Shown here: positions 18,213-28,134 of the stretch, piece by piece | Numbering within the stretch: position 1 is the first letter of the stretch | How the letters are laid out: every line of letters starts with the position of its first letter | Source of the DNA: Komagataeibacter melaceti | GTDB taxonomy: Bacteria; Pseudomonadota; Alphaproteobacteria; Acetobacterales; Acetobacteraceae | Length of the DNA stretch: 40,778 nt | Assembly: GCF_003403295.1 (NCBI RefSeq) | Contig: NZ_QUWV01000124.1 | Span: 1 to 40,778 of the forward strand | Reading direction: 5' to 3' | The notes under the pieces: model-generated | What the model saw: only the letters and a program-made list of their open reading frames with translations | Told to the model about the DNA's origin: nothing | The model's database searches: none | Made by a program: the position numbers and the translations under genes

Positions 18213-18359
18213 TCAGATATGCGCAAGGCTTAACGCGTACAGGACCGCCGCCAGCGCCGAGAGCGTGATGGCCACGCCACGGATACGCCCCTTATGCCTG
18301 CGGGCCGCCTCCAGCGCTTCCTGTTCCGGTGTGGCAGGTATGGTGGTCGCCTGTTCCAT
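18213..18359 (-). CDS. Small single-TM protein in the ctaB cluster (CoxF-like)
   Basis: A 48-residue protein downstream of ctaB in the same direction, 39 bases after its stop. It has a polar, acidic N-terminus (PEQEALEAARRHKGRIR) and then one hydrophobic helix (GVAITLSALAAVLYALSLAHI) reaching the C-terminus. The Arg/Lys-rich flank predicts a cytoplasmic N-terminus. This layout, a charged tail followed by one TM, and its place right after ctaB match the small CoxF-type protein found between ctaB and ctaG in alphaproteobacterial aa3 oxidase operons. The assignment rests on context and shape, not on conserved motifs. A GGGAG ribosome binding site lies about 10 bases before the ATG. Confidence 0.6.
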   Translation of the reverse strand: MEQATTIPATPEQEALEAARRHKGRIRGVAITLSALAAVLYALSLAHI

Positions 18360-18398
18360 CAGCCCAACTCCCGTAAGAATGAAAAACGCCCTGACAGC

Positions 18399-19358
18399 CT
18401 AGTGGGCGATAAATGCATGGTCGGCCAGCAGGCCGCAGAACAGCAGGAACAGGTAAGCCAGCGAATAGCGGAAGGAATAGCGCGCCGGGCGGTCCCCGGT
18501 CAGGCTGACCCCGTTCGCATCCTGCTTGTCACGCAGCACCTGAATGGCGAAATAGATGAACCCCAGCCCCAGCACGGTGGCTACGATCGTATAAAGCCAG
18601 CCTGCCTGATGGGTGAAGGACGGCACCAGTGACACCGCCAGCAGCATGATCGTGTACCACAGGATCTGCCAGCGCGTATGCCGCGCGCCGCGCACCACCG
18701 GCAGCATGGGAATCCCCGCGCGCCCGTAATCCTTGCACGCATAAAGCGACAGCGACCAGAAATGCGGCGGTGTCCATAAAAAGATGATGCCGAACATCAC
18801 CACCGGCATGACCGCCATGGAACCCGTTGCCGCCGCCCAGCCGATCATGGGGGGGAACGCACCCGCCGCACCACCGATCACGATGTTCTGCGGTGTCGAA
18901 CGCTTCAGCCACATCGTGTAGATCACGGCATAGAAGAAGATGGAAAAGGCAAGGATACCCGCCGCCAGCGCGTTGGTCGCCAGCCACATCAGGATGACCG
19001 AGGCCACCGACAGGCCAATCCCGTAACCCAGCGCGGCTTCCGCCCCGATGCGGCCATCGGGGATGGGCCGGGTCACCGTGCGTTTCATGACCGCGTCAAT
19101 ATCGCGGTCATACCACATGTTGATCGCACCCGCAGCGCCTGAGGCCATGCAGATGCACAGGATGCTGACAGCCGCCACCAGCGGGTTGAGCGGCCCGGGC
19201 GCCATGGCCAGGCCAGCAGCCCCCGTAAAGACTACCAGCGAGATGACACGGGGCTTGAGCAGTAGCAGCCAGTCCCGCGCCAGCGTGCCGACACGGCTGG
19301 TGTCATAGGTAATGGCGGCATCCGGTGCCGCATCGGGCGTGGTTACGGTGCCGCTCAT
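18399..19358 (-). CDS. ctaB: Protoheme IX farnesyltransferase (heme O synthase)
   Basis: Integral-membrane prenyltransferase of 319 residues in the UbiA superfamily. It adds farnesyl to heme b to make heme O, needed by bo3/ba3/aa3 oxidases. The diphosphate-binding motif N80-MWY-D84-RDI-D88 is present, followed by KRTVTRPIPDGRI. The second motif lies in PPHFWSLSLYACKDYGRAGIPMLPVV. Eight to nine TM segments are visible. The ATG at 19358 has a GGAG ribosome binding site and lies 2 bases after the stop of the subunit-I-like gene. An in-frame start farther upstream would overlap that gene and is less likely. With no complete oxidase operon here, the product may serve a ubiquinol oxidase encoded elsewhere (inference). 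Confidence 0.95.
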   Translation of the reverse strand: MSGTVTTPDAAPDAAITYDTSRVGTLARDWLLLLKPRVISLVVFTGAAGLAMAPGPLNPLVAAVSILCICMASGAAGAINMWYDRDIDAVMKRTVTRPIPDGRIGAEAALGYGIGLSVASVILMWLATNALAAGILAFSIFFYAVIYTMWLKRSTPQNIVIGGAAGAFPPMIGWAAATGSMAVMPVVMFGIIFLWTPPHFWSLSLYACKDYGRAGIPMLPVVRGARHTRWQILWYTIMLLAVSLVPSFTHQAGWLYTIVATVLGLGFIYFAIQVLRDKQDANGVSLTGDRPARYSFRYSLAYLFLLFCGLLADHAFIAH

Positions 19359-19360
19359 GA

Positions 19361-20725
19361 TCAGGCGTCTCCGCGCATGGGGGAAGGTGTCTGCCATTCC
19401 GGCGTACGGGCGCCAGGGCCCCAGTAGTTATCGGGCAGCGATGCCGCCGGGCGCATGGCGGCCTGCACCACAATCGCGGTAAACACCACGACCGACAGCC
19501 CCATCAGCACCGCGCCGACCATACCCGGCACACCGTGGAAGGCCAGCAGCGACAGCGCGGTCCCCCCCACCGTCAGCCAGAAATGGACACGGCTGGCCAT
19601 GACCGGGGCGACATGGCCCACCATCTTGCCAATCCAGTAATAGAACCCGGAAAACAGCGCGAACATGGCGGCATACAGCGTCGCGGCATGCACATCGGCC
19701 ATGCCACCGGGCAGGAGCGACATGACGGAACCGAACACCAGCAGCGCCACGAACCCGGCCGCCCATTCCACCGGCACGGCGGCACGCATATGGCCCGCAC
19801 GCACCGTGCGCGCCCATGCCGCCAGCACGACCAGCACCGGCAGCACGATCAGCCCGAGCTGCACCAGCGCCACGGGGGCGACCATGCCCTCCAGCCCGCC
19901 ATGCAGCAGGTCATGCACCCAGACCGAGGCGCCACCGACCGACATGACCACCAGCGCGCCCAGCACCACGCGGGGCATGCGCAGCGGGGTTGCGGAAAAC
20001 GTCTCGATGATCTGGGACACGATCCCGATGGAGGGCAGCAACAGCAGCGCGATCTCCGGGCCGGTAAAGACATGCAGCAGCGCATCGACGGGCGAGAGCA
20101 TGTCACCCCCCGCCAGCAGGATGCGGGTCAGCCCGCCGGCCAGCACCGGCATGACCATGACCGCCATCATCGCGCTCAGCCCCTGCGCCCATACGAACAT
20201 GGGCATGTCACGCAGGCGCTGGCCAATCGGCCCCATGTTCAGCACGGTCGCGACCATCGTGATGGCCTGCAGCAGCATGCCCAGGCACCACCCCATCAGC
20301 GCCAGCACGGACAGCCAGGCAGGCACGACGGGTGAAAGACCGGCAAGCACGACGATGAAGCTGGCCGCCACAAGCCCCCAGCCCGCCAGCGCCATGCGCG
20401 GGAAAGCCAGCGCGCGGGCCCGCAGCAGCAGGGGCACGAACCAGTTGCCGAACCCGCCGGTCAGGGCAGGCAGCGCGCAGAAGAAGACCATAAGCATGCC
20501 ATGGCGGCGGCCGATGCGTTCGACAGCGCCAGCCACGTCCCCGCCAGCCCATGCGGACAGGAGAGCATGCGGCAGCAGACCGGCCTGAAGGCTTACCGCC
20601 AGCACGCCACCGGCCAGACCCGCCACAATCGCCATGACAAGATACAGCATGCCGATGCTCCGGTAGCTACAGAGTCCACCAGCCTGCCGTACGCCGTCCG
20701 CCCCGGACCGGGTGCCTGTGGGCAT
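19361..20725 (-). CDS. Cytochrome oxidase subunit I-like protein lacking the heme a3/CuB centre
   Basis: Membrane protein of 454 residues with about 10-12 hydrophobic segments, aligned by eye with CtaD. Family landmarks include IGMLYLVMAIVAGLAGG, GGFGNWFVPL, AFPRM, MPMFVWA, GIVSQIIETFS and SGFYYWIGKM. The two low-spin heme ligands are kept: His75 (RRHGMLMVFF) and His346 (ADVH). The oxygen site is lost. The HPEVY copper-ligand and tyrosine motif reads GPEIA (222-226), the HH pair reads HD (271-272), and the heme a3 His is Asp344. The D-channel Asp and K-channel Lys equivalents are also absent. It is shorter than catalytic CtaD (about 520-550). The ATG at 20725 has an AGGGAG ribosome binding site; earlier in-frame starts exist. 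No ctaC or ctaE is adjacent. Probably not an oxidase itself; function unknown. Confidence 0.8.
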   Translation of the reverse strand: MPTGTRSGADGVRQAGGLCSYRSIGMLYLVMAIVAGLAGGVLAVSLQAGLLPHALLSAWAGGDVAGAVERIGRRHGMLMVFFCALPALTGGFGNWFVPLLLRARALAFPRMALAGWGLVAASFIVVLAGLSPVVPAWLSVLALMGWCLGMLLQAITMVATVLNMGPIGQRLRDMPMFVWAQGLSAMMAVMVMPVLAGGLTRILLAGGDMLSPVDALLHVFTGPEIALLLLPSIGIVSQIIETFSATPLRMPRVVLGALVVMSVGGASVWVHDLLHGGLEGMVAPVALVQLGLIVLPVLVVLAAWARTVRAGHMRAAVPVEWAAGFVALLVFGSVMSLLPGGMADVHAATLYAAMFALFSGFYYWIGKMVGHVAPVMASRVHFWLTVGGTALSLLAFHGVPGMVGAVLMGLSVVVFTAIVVQAAMRPAASLPDNYWGPGARTPEWQTPSPMRGDA

Positions 20726-20807
20726 ATGATCACTCCCTGCCGCCATGCCTGCTATCCGGCATGGCAAATCGTTACCATGATTTCATCATATATCGCGACT
20801 TATACAC

Positions 20808-20830
20808 AAAAACGACCCTTGTGGGCCGTT
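20808..20830 (-). terminator. Intrinsic terminator downstream of pmtA
   Basis: On the minus strand AACGGCCC pairs with GGGTCGTT (one G-U pair) around the loop ACAA, followed directly by a T-run. It lies about 70 bases beyond the pmtA stop and separates pmtA from the oxidase-like cluster. A second 8-bp hairpin without a T-run lies between them at 20855-20879. Confidence 0.85.
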
Positions 20831-20898
20831 CTGGTGGTCGCGCAAATGTCATTTCAGCCCTGCCCACCGGACAGGGCTGCATGGCAGGCCCCGTCCGT

Positions 20899-21612
20899 TC
20901 AGGCCACCATGGGGCTTGCGCAGGCCCCTGCCTCACGCTCCAGCGTGACAAGGGTGAACAGCCCGGCGGGCGGCACCGACTGCAGGGTCGCGCGCCGCAG
21001 GTCGGCAGGCGGCAGCAGGGATTCAATGGCGAAATCCGGATGCCAGCCCAGTGAATGGGACGCCCGCGCCATGCCGCGTTCCACCGCCAGCCGGACACCG
21101 CCCTGCGCCAGGAAATGGTTCACGAACAGGATATGGCCGCCCGGCTTGACCACGCGCTTGAGTTCGGCCAGCAGCGCACGCGGATGCGGCACGACGGAGG
21201 CAACGAACATCGCCACCGCAATATCAAACGTGCCATCGGCGAACTGCGTGGCCTCGGCATCCATTTCCAGCAGGTTGTCCACGTTGGACAGATGCATGCG
21301 GCGCACACGCTGGCGCGCACGCTCAAGCATGTCACCCGACAGGTCGATACCGGTAATATGCTTGTTCGCACGGTAATAAGGCAGGGCGAGGCCGGTGCCC
21401 ACGCCCACTTCCAGCACGCGCGTGCCGGGCAGGGAATTTACGGCCTCGACCGCGCGCTTGCGCCCGAAAGCGGAAATGCTGCCGAACAGCGCATCATACA
21501 CGCTGGCCCAGCGCCGGTACGCCGCCTTGACCGCCGCCGCGTCGAGCGCGGATTTGGGGGAAGGAATTTCCACAACCTTTTCGGATGCTTCATCATGCAG
21601 AACGTCGCTCAT
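20899..21612 (-). CDS. pmtA: Phosphatidylethanolamine N-methyltransferase (PmtA type)
   Basis: SAM-dependent class I methyltransferase of 237 residues that methylates phosphatidylethanolamine stepwise toward phosphatidylcholine at the inner membrane. SAM motif I is VLEVGVGTGL at 66-75, followed by ITGIDLSGDMLERAR. PmtA-specific stretches are YDALFGSISAFGRKRAVEA, NLLEMDAEA, VAMFVASVVPHPRALLAEL, FVNHF and LGWHPDF. These match the Rhodobacter-type PmtA better than generic UbiE-like enzymes. The ATG at 21612 gives the family N-terminus. A short upstream reading frame ends at this start as TGATG. A terminator follows. Confidence 0.88.
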   Translation of the reverse strand: MSDVLHDEASEKVVEIPSPKSALDAAAVKAAYRRWASVYDALFGSISAFGRKRAVEAVNSLPGTRVLEVGVGTGLALPYYRANKHITGIDLSGDMLERARQRVRRMHLSNVDNLLEMDAEATQFADGTFDIAVAMFVASVVPHPRALLAELKRVVKPGGHILFVNHFLAQGGVRLAVERGMARASHSLGWHPDFAIESLLPPADLRRATLQSVPPAGLFTLVTLEREAGACASPMVA

Positions 21613-21707
21613 CAGGCTGTTCCCATGCCCTGGCCATGAAAGAAGGCCTGTTGCGCCCCCTTCCGTGCTGCATCCGCCATGATCAAATCCATCCCGTTGT
21701 GCTGCAT
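21612..21707 (-). CDS. Candidate 31-residue upstream ORF coupled to pmtA
   Basis: A short minus-strand frame starts at ATG 21707 with a GGTGG-containing ribosome binding site about 8 bases upstream. It runs through MDLIMADAARKGAQQAFF and stops at a TGA whose last base is the first base of the pmtA ATG (TGATG). That arrangement suits translational coupling or a leader peptide. The peptide matches no family I recognise. Another in-frame ATG at 21692 would also work. The start/stop coupling is the main support. Confidence 0.3.
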   Translation of the reverse strand: MQHNGMDLIMADAARKGAQQAFFHGQGMGTA

Positions 21708-21835
21708 TACAATTCCACCTGACCTGTCCGCGCGCCGTTCCGGCCCACGTGAACGCATGCAATCCATATCAAATGTCAAGCCGCATGGCACGACAGTTGC
21801 GACTATCGCACCCATTCCGAATACCGTTTCCATTC

Positions 21836-22843
21836 CTACGCGTTCACACCGCCCGTGACCAGACGGGATACGATCGCATCCCAGATCATGCCCGCCGTAT
21901 TGACGCCGTCGAACCGGTCGATTTCCTGCAATCCGGTCGGGGATGTTACATTGATCTCGGTCAACCATTCCCCGATCACGTCGATTCCAACGAAGATCAG
22001 ACCCTCATCACGTAGTAACGGCCCGATCGCGTTGCAGATTTCATGGTCACGCGCGGTCAGTTCCGCCCGCACGGGGCGACCGCCCACATGCATGTTGGAA
22101 CGGGTCTCGCCTTCCGCCGGAATGCGGTCGATCGCACCGACGGGCCGCCCGTCAACCAGGATGATCCGCTTGTCCCCCCTGCGCACGGCAGGCTCGTAAC
22201 GCTGGATCATCAGCGGCTCGCGCGAGCGGGCGAAGTGCATTTCCAGCAGGGAATTGAGATTGGGGTCATCGGCCCGGATGCGGAACACGCCCGCCCCGCC
22301 ATTGCCGAACAGCGGCTTGACGATGATGTCGCCCCATTTCGCACGGAAGGCCTTTATGGCCTGCACATCCCATGTCACCAGCGTGGGCGGCATGAGGTCA
22401 GGATAATGGGTGACCAGTATCTTCTCGGGCGCGTTGCGCACCGCGGCGGGGTTGTTGACCACCAGCGCACGGTCCGGTCCCACGCCATGGATATGCTCGA
22501 GGATATGGGTAGCCGTGATGTAGGCCATGTCGAATGGCGGGTCCTGGCGCATCAGCACCACGTCCATGGTGGACAGGTCGATCACCTGCTCCGCGCCGTA
22601 CGTGGCATGGTCGCCCACCGTACGCCGCACCGTAACCGGGCGCGCCCGCGCGGTGACACGCTCCTGCCGGGCGCCATCGGGGGTGGTGCGCCCCTCGTTC
22701 AGGCTCAGGGCCTCGACCTGATAGACGAACAGTTCATAACCGCGCGCCTGCGCCTCCAGCATCAGGGCAAAGGTTGAATCGCCATTGATGTCGATACCGC
22801 CAAGCGGGTCCATCTGGACGGCAACCTTCAGGGGGCGTGGCAT
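21836..22843 (-). CDS. gshB: Glutathione synthetase
   Basis: ATP-grasp ligase of 335 residues that joins gamma-glutamylcysteine and glycine to make glutathione. The N-terminus ([25 protein letters not shown]) is characteristic of the proteobacterial GshB family. Other motifs are [49 protein letters not shown] and the C-terminal [25 protein letters not shown], which carries the Mg/ATP-binding residues. A GGAGAAAG ribosome binding site precedes the ATG. Its product may support the glutathione peroxidase family protein at the start of the window, though that enzyme may use thioredoxin. Confidence 0.96.
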   Translation of the reverse strand: MPRPLKVAVQMDPLGGIDINGDSTFALMLEAQARGYELFVYQVEALSLNEGRTTPDGARQERVTARARPVTVRRTVGDHATYGAEQVIDLSTMDVVLMRQDPPFDMAYITATHILEHIHGVGPDRALVVNNPAAVRNAPEKILVTHYPDLMPPTLVTWDVQAIKAFRAKWGDIIVKPLFGNGGAGVFRIRADDPNLNSLLEMHFARSREPLMIQRYEPAVRRGDKRIILVDGRPVGAIDRIPAEGETRSNMHVGGRPVRAELTARDHEICNAIGPLLRDEGLIFVGIDVIGEWLTEINVTSPTGLQEIDRFDGVNTAGMIWDAIVSRLVTGGVNA

Positions 22844-22953
22844 GTATGCACTTTCTCCGCACGAAACAGGATCGGCCTGCGCCGGGTGTCATGAACTGAA
22901 ACCTTCAGCGACTAACCGTCATAATATGCCTTCAGCCGCACGGCCAGCCCCCA

Positions 22954-23493
22954 TCAGGGCAAAGGCGGATACGAGATGGCCACGACCTCGATCATTTCCT
23001 CGCCGCGCGGGGTCATGAGCCTGACTTCATCCCCCACGCGGGCGCGCATGAGCGCACGCGCCACGGGGGATACGAGGCTGACCTGACCCGCCGCCATGTC
23101 GGCCTCGTCCACACCGAGGATGGTGACCGTCCGTTCCTCGTCCGCCTCGGTCGCGTATGTGACCGTGGCCCCGAAAAACACCCGGTCGCGCTGGGCCTGC
23201 GCCGCCGGATCGACGATAATGGCGTTGTCGATCCGCTTCGTGAGGAAGCGGATGCGGCGGTCGATTTCACGCAGGCGGCGCTTGCCATACTGATAATCAC
23301 CATTTTCCGAACGGTCGCCATTGCCCGCCGCCCACGATACGATTTCAACAATCTTCGGGCGTTCATCGCGCAGCAGGGCGTTGAGTTCCGTCCGCATGGC
23401 CGCGACACCGGCTGGTGTGATATAATATGTCAGGCTGCCCGTGCCACCACCACCGGCACCCTTGGGCGCAGCGGGCATGCGGGCCTTCAGCAT
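22954..23493 (-). CDS. greB: Transcription elongation factor GreB
   Basis: Transcript-cleavage factor of 179 residues that rescues backtracked RNA polymerase through its secondary channel. The coiled-coil tip motif GNGDRSENGDYQYGKRRLREIDRRIRFL keeps the Asp and Glu needed for cleavage. The YGKRRLREID pattern is diagnostic of GreB rather than GreA. The C-terminal FKBP-like domain follows (VFFGATVTYATEADEE, VSLVSPVARALMRARVGDEV). A 20-residue Gly/Pro-rich N-terminal extension precedes the coiled coil; a later start at Met6 is possible. The ATG overlaps the stop of the epimerase gene by 7 bases, so it is probably translationally coupled. Confidence 0.93.
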   Translation of the reverse strand: MLKARMPAAPKGAGGGGTGSLTYYITPAGVAAMRTELNALLRDERPKIVEIVSWAAGNGDRSENGDYQYGKRRLREIDRRIRFLTKRIDNAIIVDPAAQAQRDRVFFGATVTYATEADEERTVTILGVDEADMAAGQVSLVSPVARALMRARVGDEVRLMTPRGEEMIEVVAISYPPLP

Positions 23494-24426
23494 CGGGACA
23501 CCGTCATGCGGATATGCCCCTCCATCTTCTGGCCCGGCGCCAGCACCTGCACACCGCTATCGGCTATGACAGTGCGGTTGAAGCCATCATTCATGTTGCT
23601 GACCGGTTCCACGCCGATATAGGGCTGATCCGGCGGGGTGAAGAGCACCAGATGCCGCAGTTCCGGGCTGCTTTCCAGCGTCAGGGCGTATCCCTCACGC
23701 GGCCAGCGCAGGAAGGCGCTGCCCGACCACCCGGCATAGCAGTTGTCGATGGGCGCATGGCCCGCGTCGCGCATGTGGGCGAACGACCACTCCCCCTCCG
23801 CCGGGACGCGCAGGGCGGGCATGTGATCCGGTCCGTTGGTCCAGACGCTGCCCGCCACGAAACCCAGCCGCAGGCCCGAATGGCGCGGGAAATACGGGTG
23901 GAAGCCCATGCCTACGGGCTGGTCGCGCGTATCGGCGTTTTCCACCATGATCCCGATGGACAGGCCATTTTCACGCAGGTCATAGCGTAGCTGCGCGCGG
24001 TAGCTGAACGGCCACTGGCCCGCCAGTTCACGCACGGGCACATGGTCGAGGCTGAGCGTGGCGCTGCTGTCGGACAGCATGTCGAGTCGCCACCGCCGCT
24101 GCCAGCCATTGCCGTGTATGGCGCAGTTCTCCCCCGCAAAGCTGGGGGTCAGATGGTAATCCACCCCGTCGAAACGGAAATGGTCGCCAGCGATCCGGTT
24201 GGAAAACGGCACCAGCGGATACCCCGCCACCGCGCGCCCGTGTTGTGCCACCAGATGCGGGTCAATGACCGGGCGCAGGAAATCCATGCCGCCCGCCCGC
24301 CAGAAGGCGATGCTGCCGCCCACATCAGGCATCAGCCCCAGTGTGGCGCCCCCCGCGTTAAGCTCCACGGTGGCCGAGATTTCACGCTCACGCTGGCCGG
24401 TGCAGGGAATACTGAAAGATGGGCTC

Positions 24427-24437
<11 letters not shown>
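23487..24437 (-). CDS. Aldose 1-epimerase (galactose mutarotase-like) family protein
   Basis: Beta-sandwich sugar-binding enzyme of 316 residues from the chosen start. Family motifs are [35 protein letters not shown] with the catalytic-type His, [11 protein letters not shown] with a second His, and [16 protein letters not shown] with the catalytic Glu. It resembles the YeaD/mutarotase group acting on free or phosphorylated hexoses; the substrate is not known. The start is uncertain. A GTG at 24437 has a strong AGGGGA ribosome binding site and overlaps uvrB by 11 bases, while an ATG at 24473 would overlap it by 47. It lies between uvrB and greB in one overlapping run. Confidence 0.82.
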
Positions 24438-26673
<2,236 letters not shown>

Positions 26674-26742
26674 GACTAGAGAAAATGGGGACAAACCCGC
26701 CCCGGCGCAAGGGCCGCGTGCGGGCGGGCTGCCCCTGCCCGC

Positions 26743-28134
26743 TCAGGCCGTGGTGCCAAGCGGGGGCGGCACGCGGGCTTCACGCAGGGCATCGGCCTGG
26801 CGCTGCGCAAGGCGGGCCTCATCAAAATCGGCCGCCATTTCCTGAAACAGCCGGTGCCAGTTGACCTTGGCCCCCAGCCGCAGGAACACGCTGCCCAGCC
26901 CCACGGCAGAACGGTCCACCAGCACGAATTCACGCGGCGGCTGCACGCCCCCCGTGCGCTTGAGCCCGGCATAGACACGCTCGGCCACGGCACGGCCATA
27001 TTGCGGGTCGTTATCTTCCTGAATGAAGCGTTCGCGGTCATCGAGCAGCGGGCCATAGATGAAGCGCGCCCATTCATTGAGCACGCGCATCGTATCGCGC
27101 GACATGTTGGTAAAGCCCCATGCCTGATAGGCCTGATAGGCCAGATCCTCGTCATCCGTCTCGATGGCCTTGTGCAGGTCGATGATGCCCTGCACGAAAC
27201 TGGAGGGGAAAATGCGGATCGCGCCGAAATCCAGCAGGTTGATGCCGTAATCGTCACGCACGGTGAAGTTGCCCATATGCGGGTCGCCATGGATGACGCC
27301 GTAGCGATACAGCGGCACATACCATGCACGGAACAGCGCACGCGCCATACGGTCACGCGCTTCCTGCGGGGGGTTGGTGTCCAGCACCTTCTGGATGCCC
27401 CGGCCATGCACCCATTCCATGGTCAGCAGGCGCTGGGTGCATAGCGAATCGATGGGGGCGGGTACGGTGATATCGGACTCGTTGCCCAGCATGAGGCGAT
27501 AGAGCCGCATGTTCGCGGCCTCGCGCTGGTAGTCGAGTTCCTCGTAAAGCCGGTCCTGCAGTTCGTCGAGCACGTCATCCTGCCGGATGGTGCTGTCCAG
27601 CCGGTAGAACAGCCCGACCGCCATGCGGAACTGCTTGAGGTCGGATTCCACGGTCGAGCGCATATCGGGGTACTGCAGCTTGCACGCCACCTCCCGCCCG
27701 TCGGGCAGGATGGCGCGGTGGACCTGACCAAGGCTTGCGGCGGCCGAGGCCTCGCGGCTGAAAGCGCGGAAATTGCGCTCCCAGTTCGGCCCCAGCTCGG
27801 CGGACATGCGGCGGCGCACGAAATTCCAGCCCATGGCGGGCGCATTGGCCTGAAGCTGGGCCAGCTCCTTGGCATATTCCTCCGGCAGGGCGCCGGGAAT
27901 GGTGGAGAGAAGCTGCGCGCCCTTCATGAGCGGCCCCTTGAGCCCCCCCAGCACGCTTTTCAGGTCTTCGGCATGGATATGCTGGTTGGACCTGAACCCC
28001 ATCTTGTGGCCCGCGATACGGGCCGCGATGCCACCAACCGTGCCCGACGTGCGCACCATGCGGCGGAATTCGCCAAACAGGCCGGTATTGTCGAGATTCC
28101 GTTCATCCGCCACGTCAGACACGCTCCAGCTCAT
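26743..28134 (-). CDS. ABC1/UbiB-family atypical kinase-like protein
   Basis: Protein of 463 residues in the ABC1 (UbiB/COQ8/ADCK) family, linked in other organisms to ubiquinone synthesis or lipid handling. The family KxGQ motif is K71-GAQ74. The Ala-rich loop is ASAAASLGQVHRA. The ATP-binding Lys is in VACKLQYP, the ExD-type motif in EELDYQREAAN, the catalytic motif in VIHGDPHMGNF and the metal-binding DFG in LLDFGAIR. No C-terminal TM segments are obvious, which differs from E. coli UbiB. The ATG at 28134 overlaps the pepF stop region by 20 bases. The next gene downstream is uvrB. Confidence 0.88.
   Translation of the reverse strand: MSWSVSDVADERNLDNTGLFGEFRRMVRTSGTVGGIAARIAGHKMGFRSNQHIHAEDLKSVLGGLKGPLMKGAQLLSTIPGALPEEYAKELAQLQANAPAMGWNFVRRRMSAELGPNWERNFRAFSREASAAASLGQVHRAILPDGREVACKLQYPDMRSTVESDLKQFRMAVGLFYRLDSTIRQDDVLDELQDRLYEELDYQREAANMRLYRLMLGNESDITVPAPIDSLCTQRLLTMEWVHGRGIQKVLDTNPPQEARDRMARALFRAWYVPLYRYGVIHGDPHMGNFTVRDDYGINLLDFGAIRIFPSSFVQGIIDLHKAIETDDEDLAYQAYQAWGFTNMSRDTMRVLNEWARFIYGPLLDDRERFIQEDNDPQYGRAVAERVYAGLKRTGGVQPPREFVLVDRSAVGLGSVFLRLGAKVNWHRLFQEMAADFDEARLAQRQADALREARVPPPLGTTA

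Noticed and set aside
19361-20725. Calling this gene a functional cytochrome c oxidase subunit I (ctaD)
   Set aside because: Most CuB ligands, the cross-linked Tyr, the heme a3 His and the proton-channel residues are not present in the aligned positions.
22954-23493. Naming this gene greA
   Set aside because: The YGKRRLREIDRRIRFL segment is the GreB pattern.
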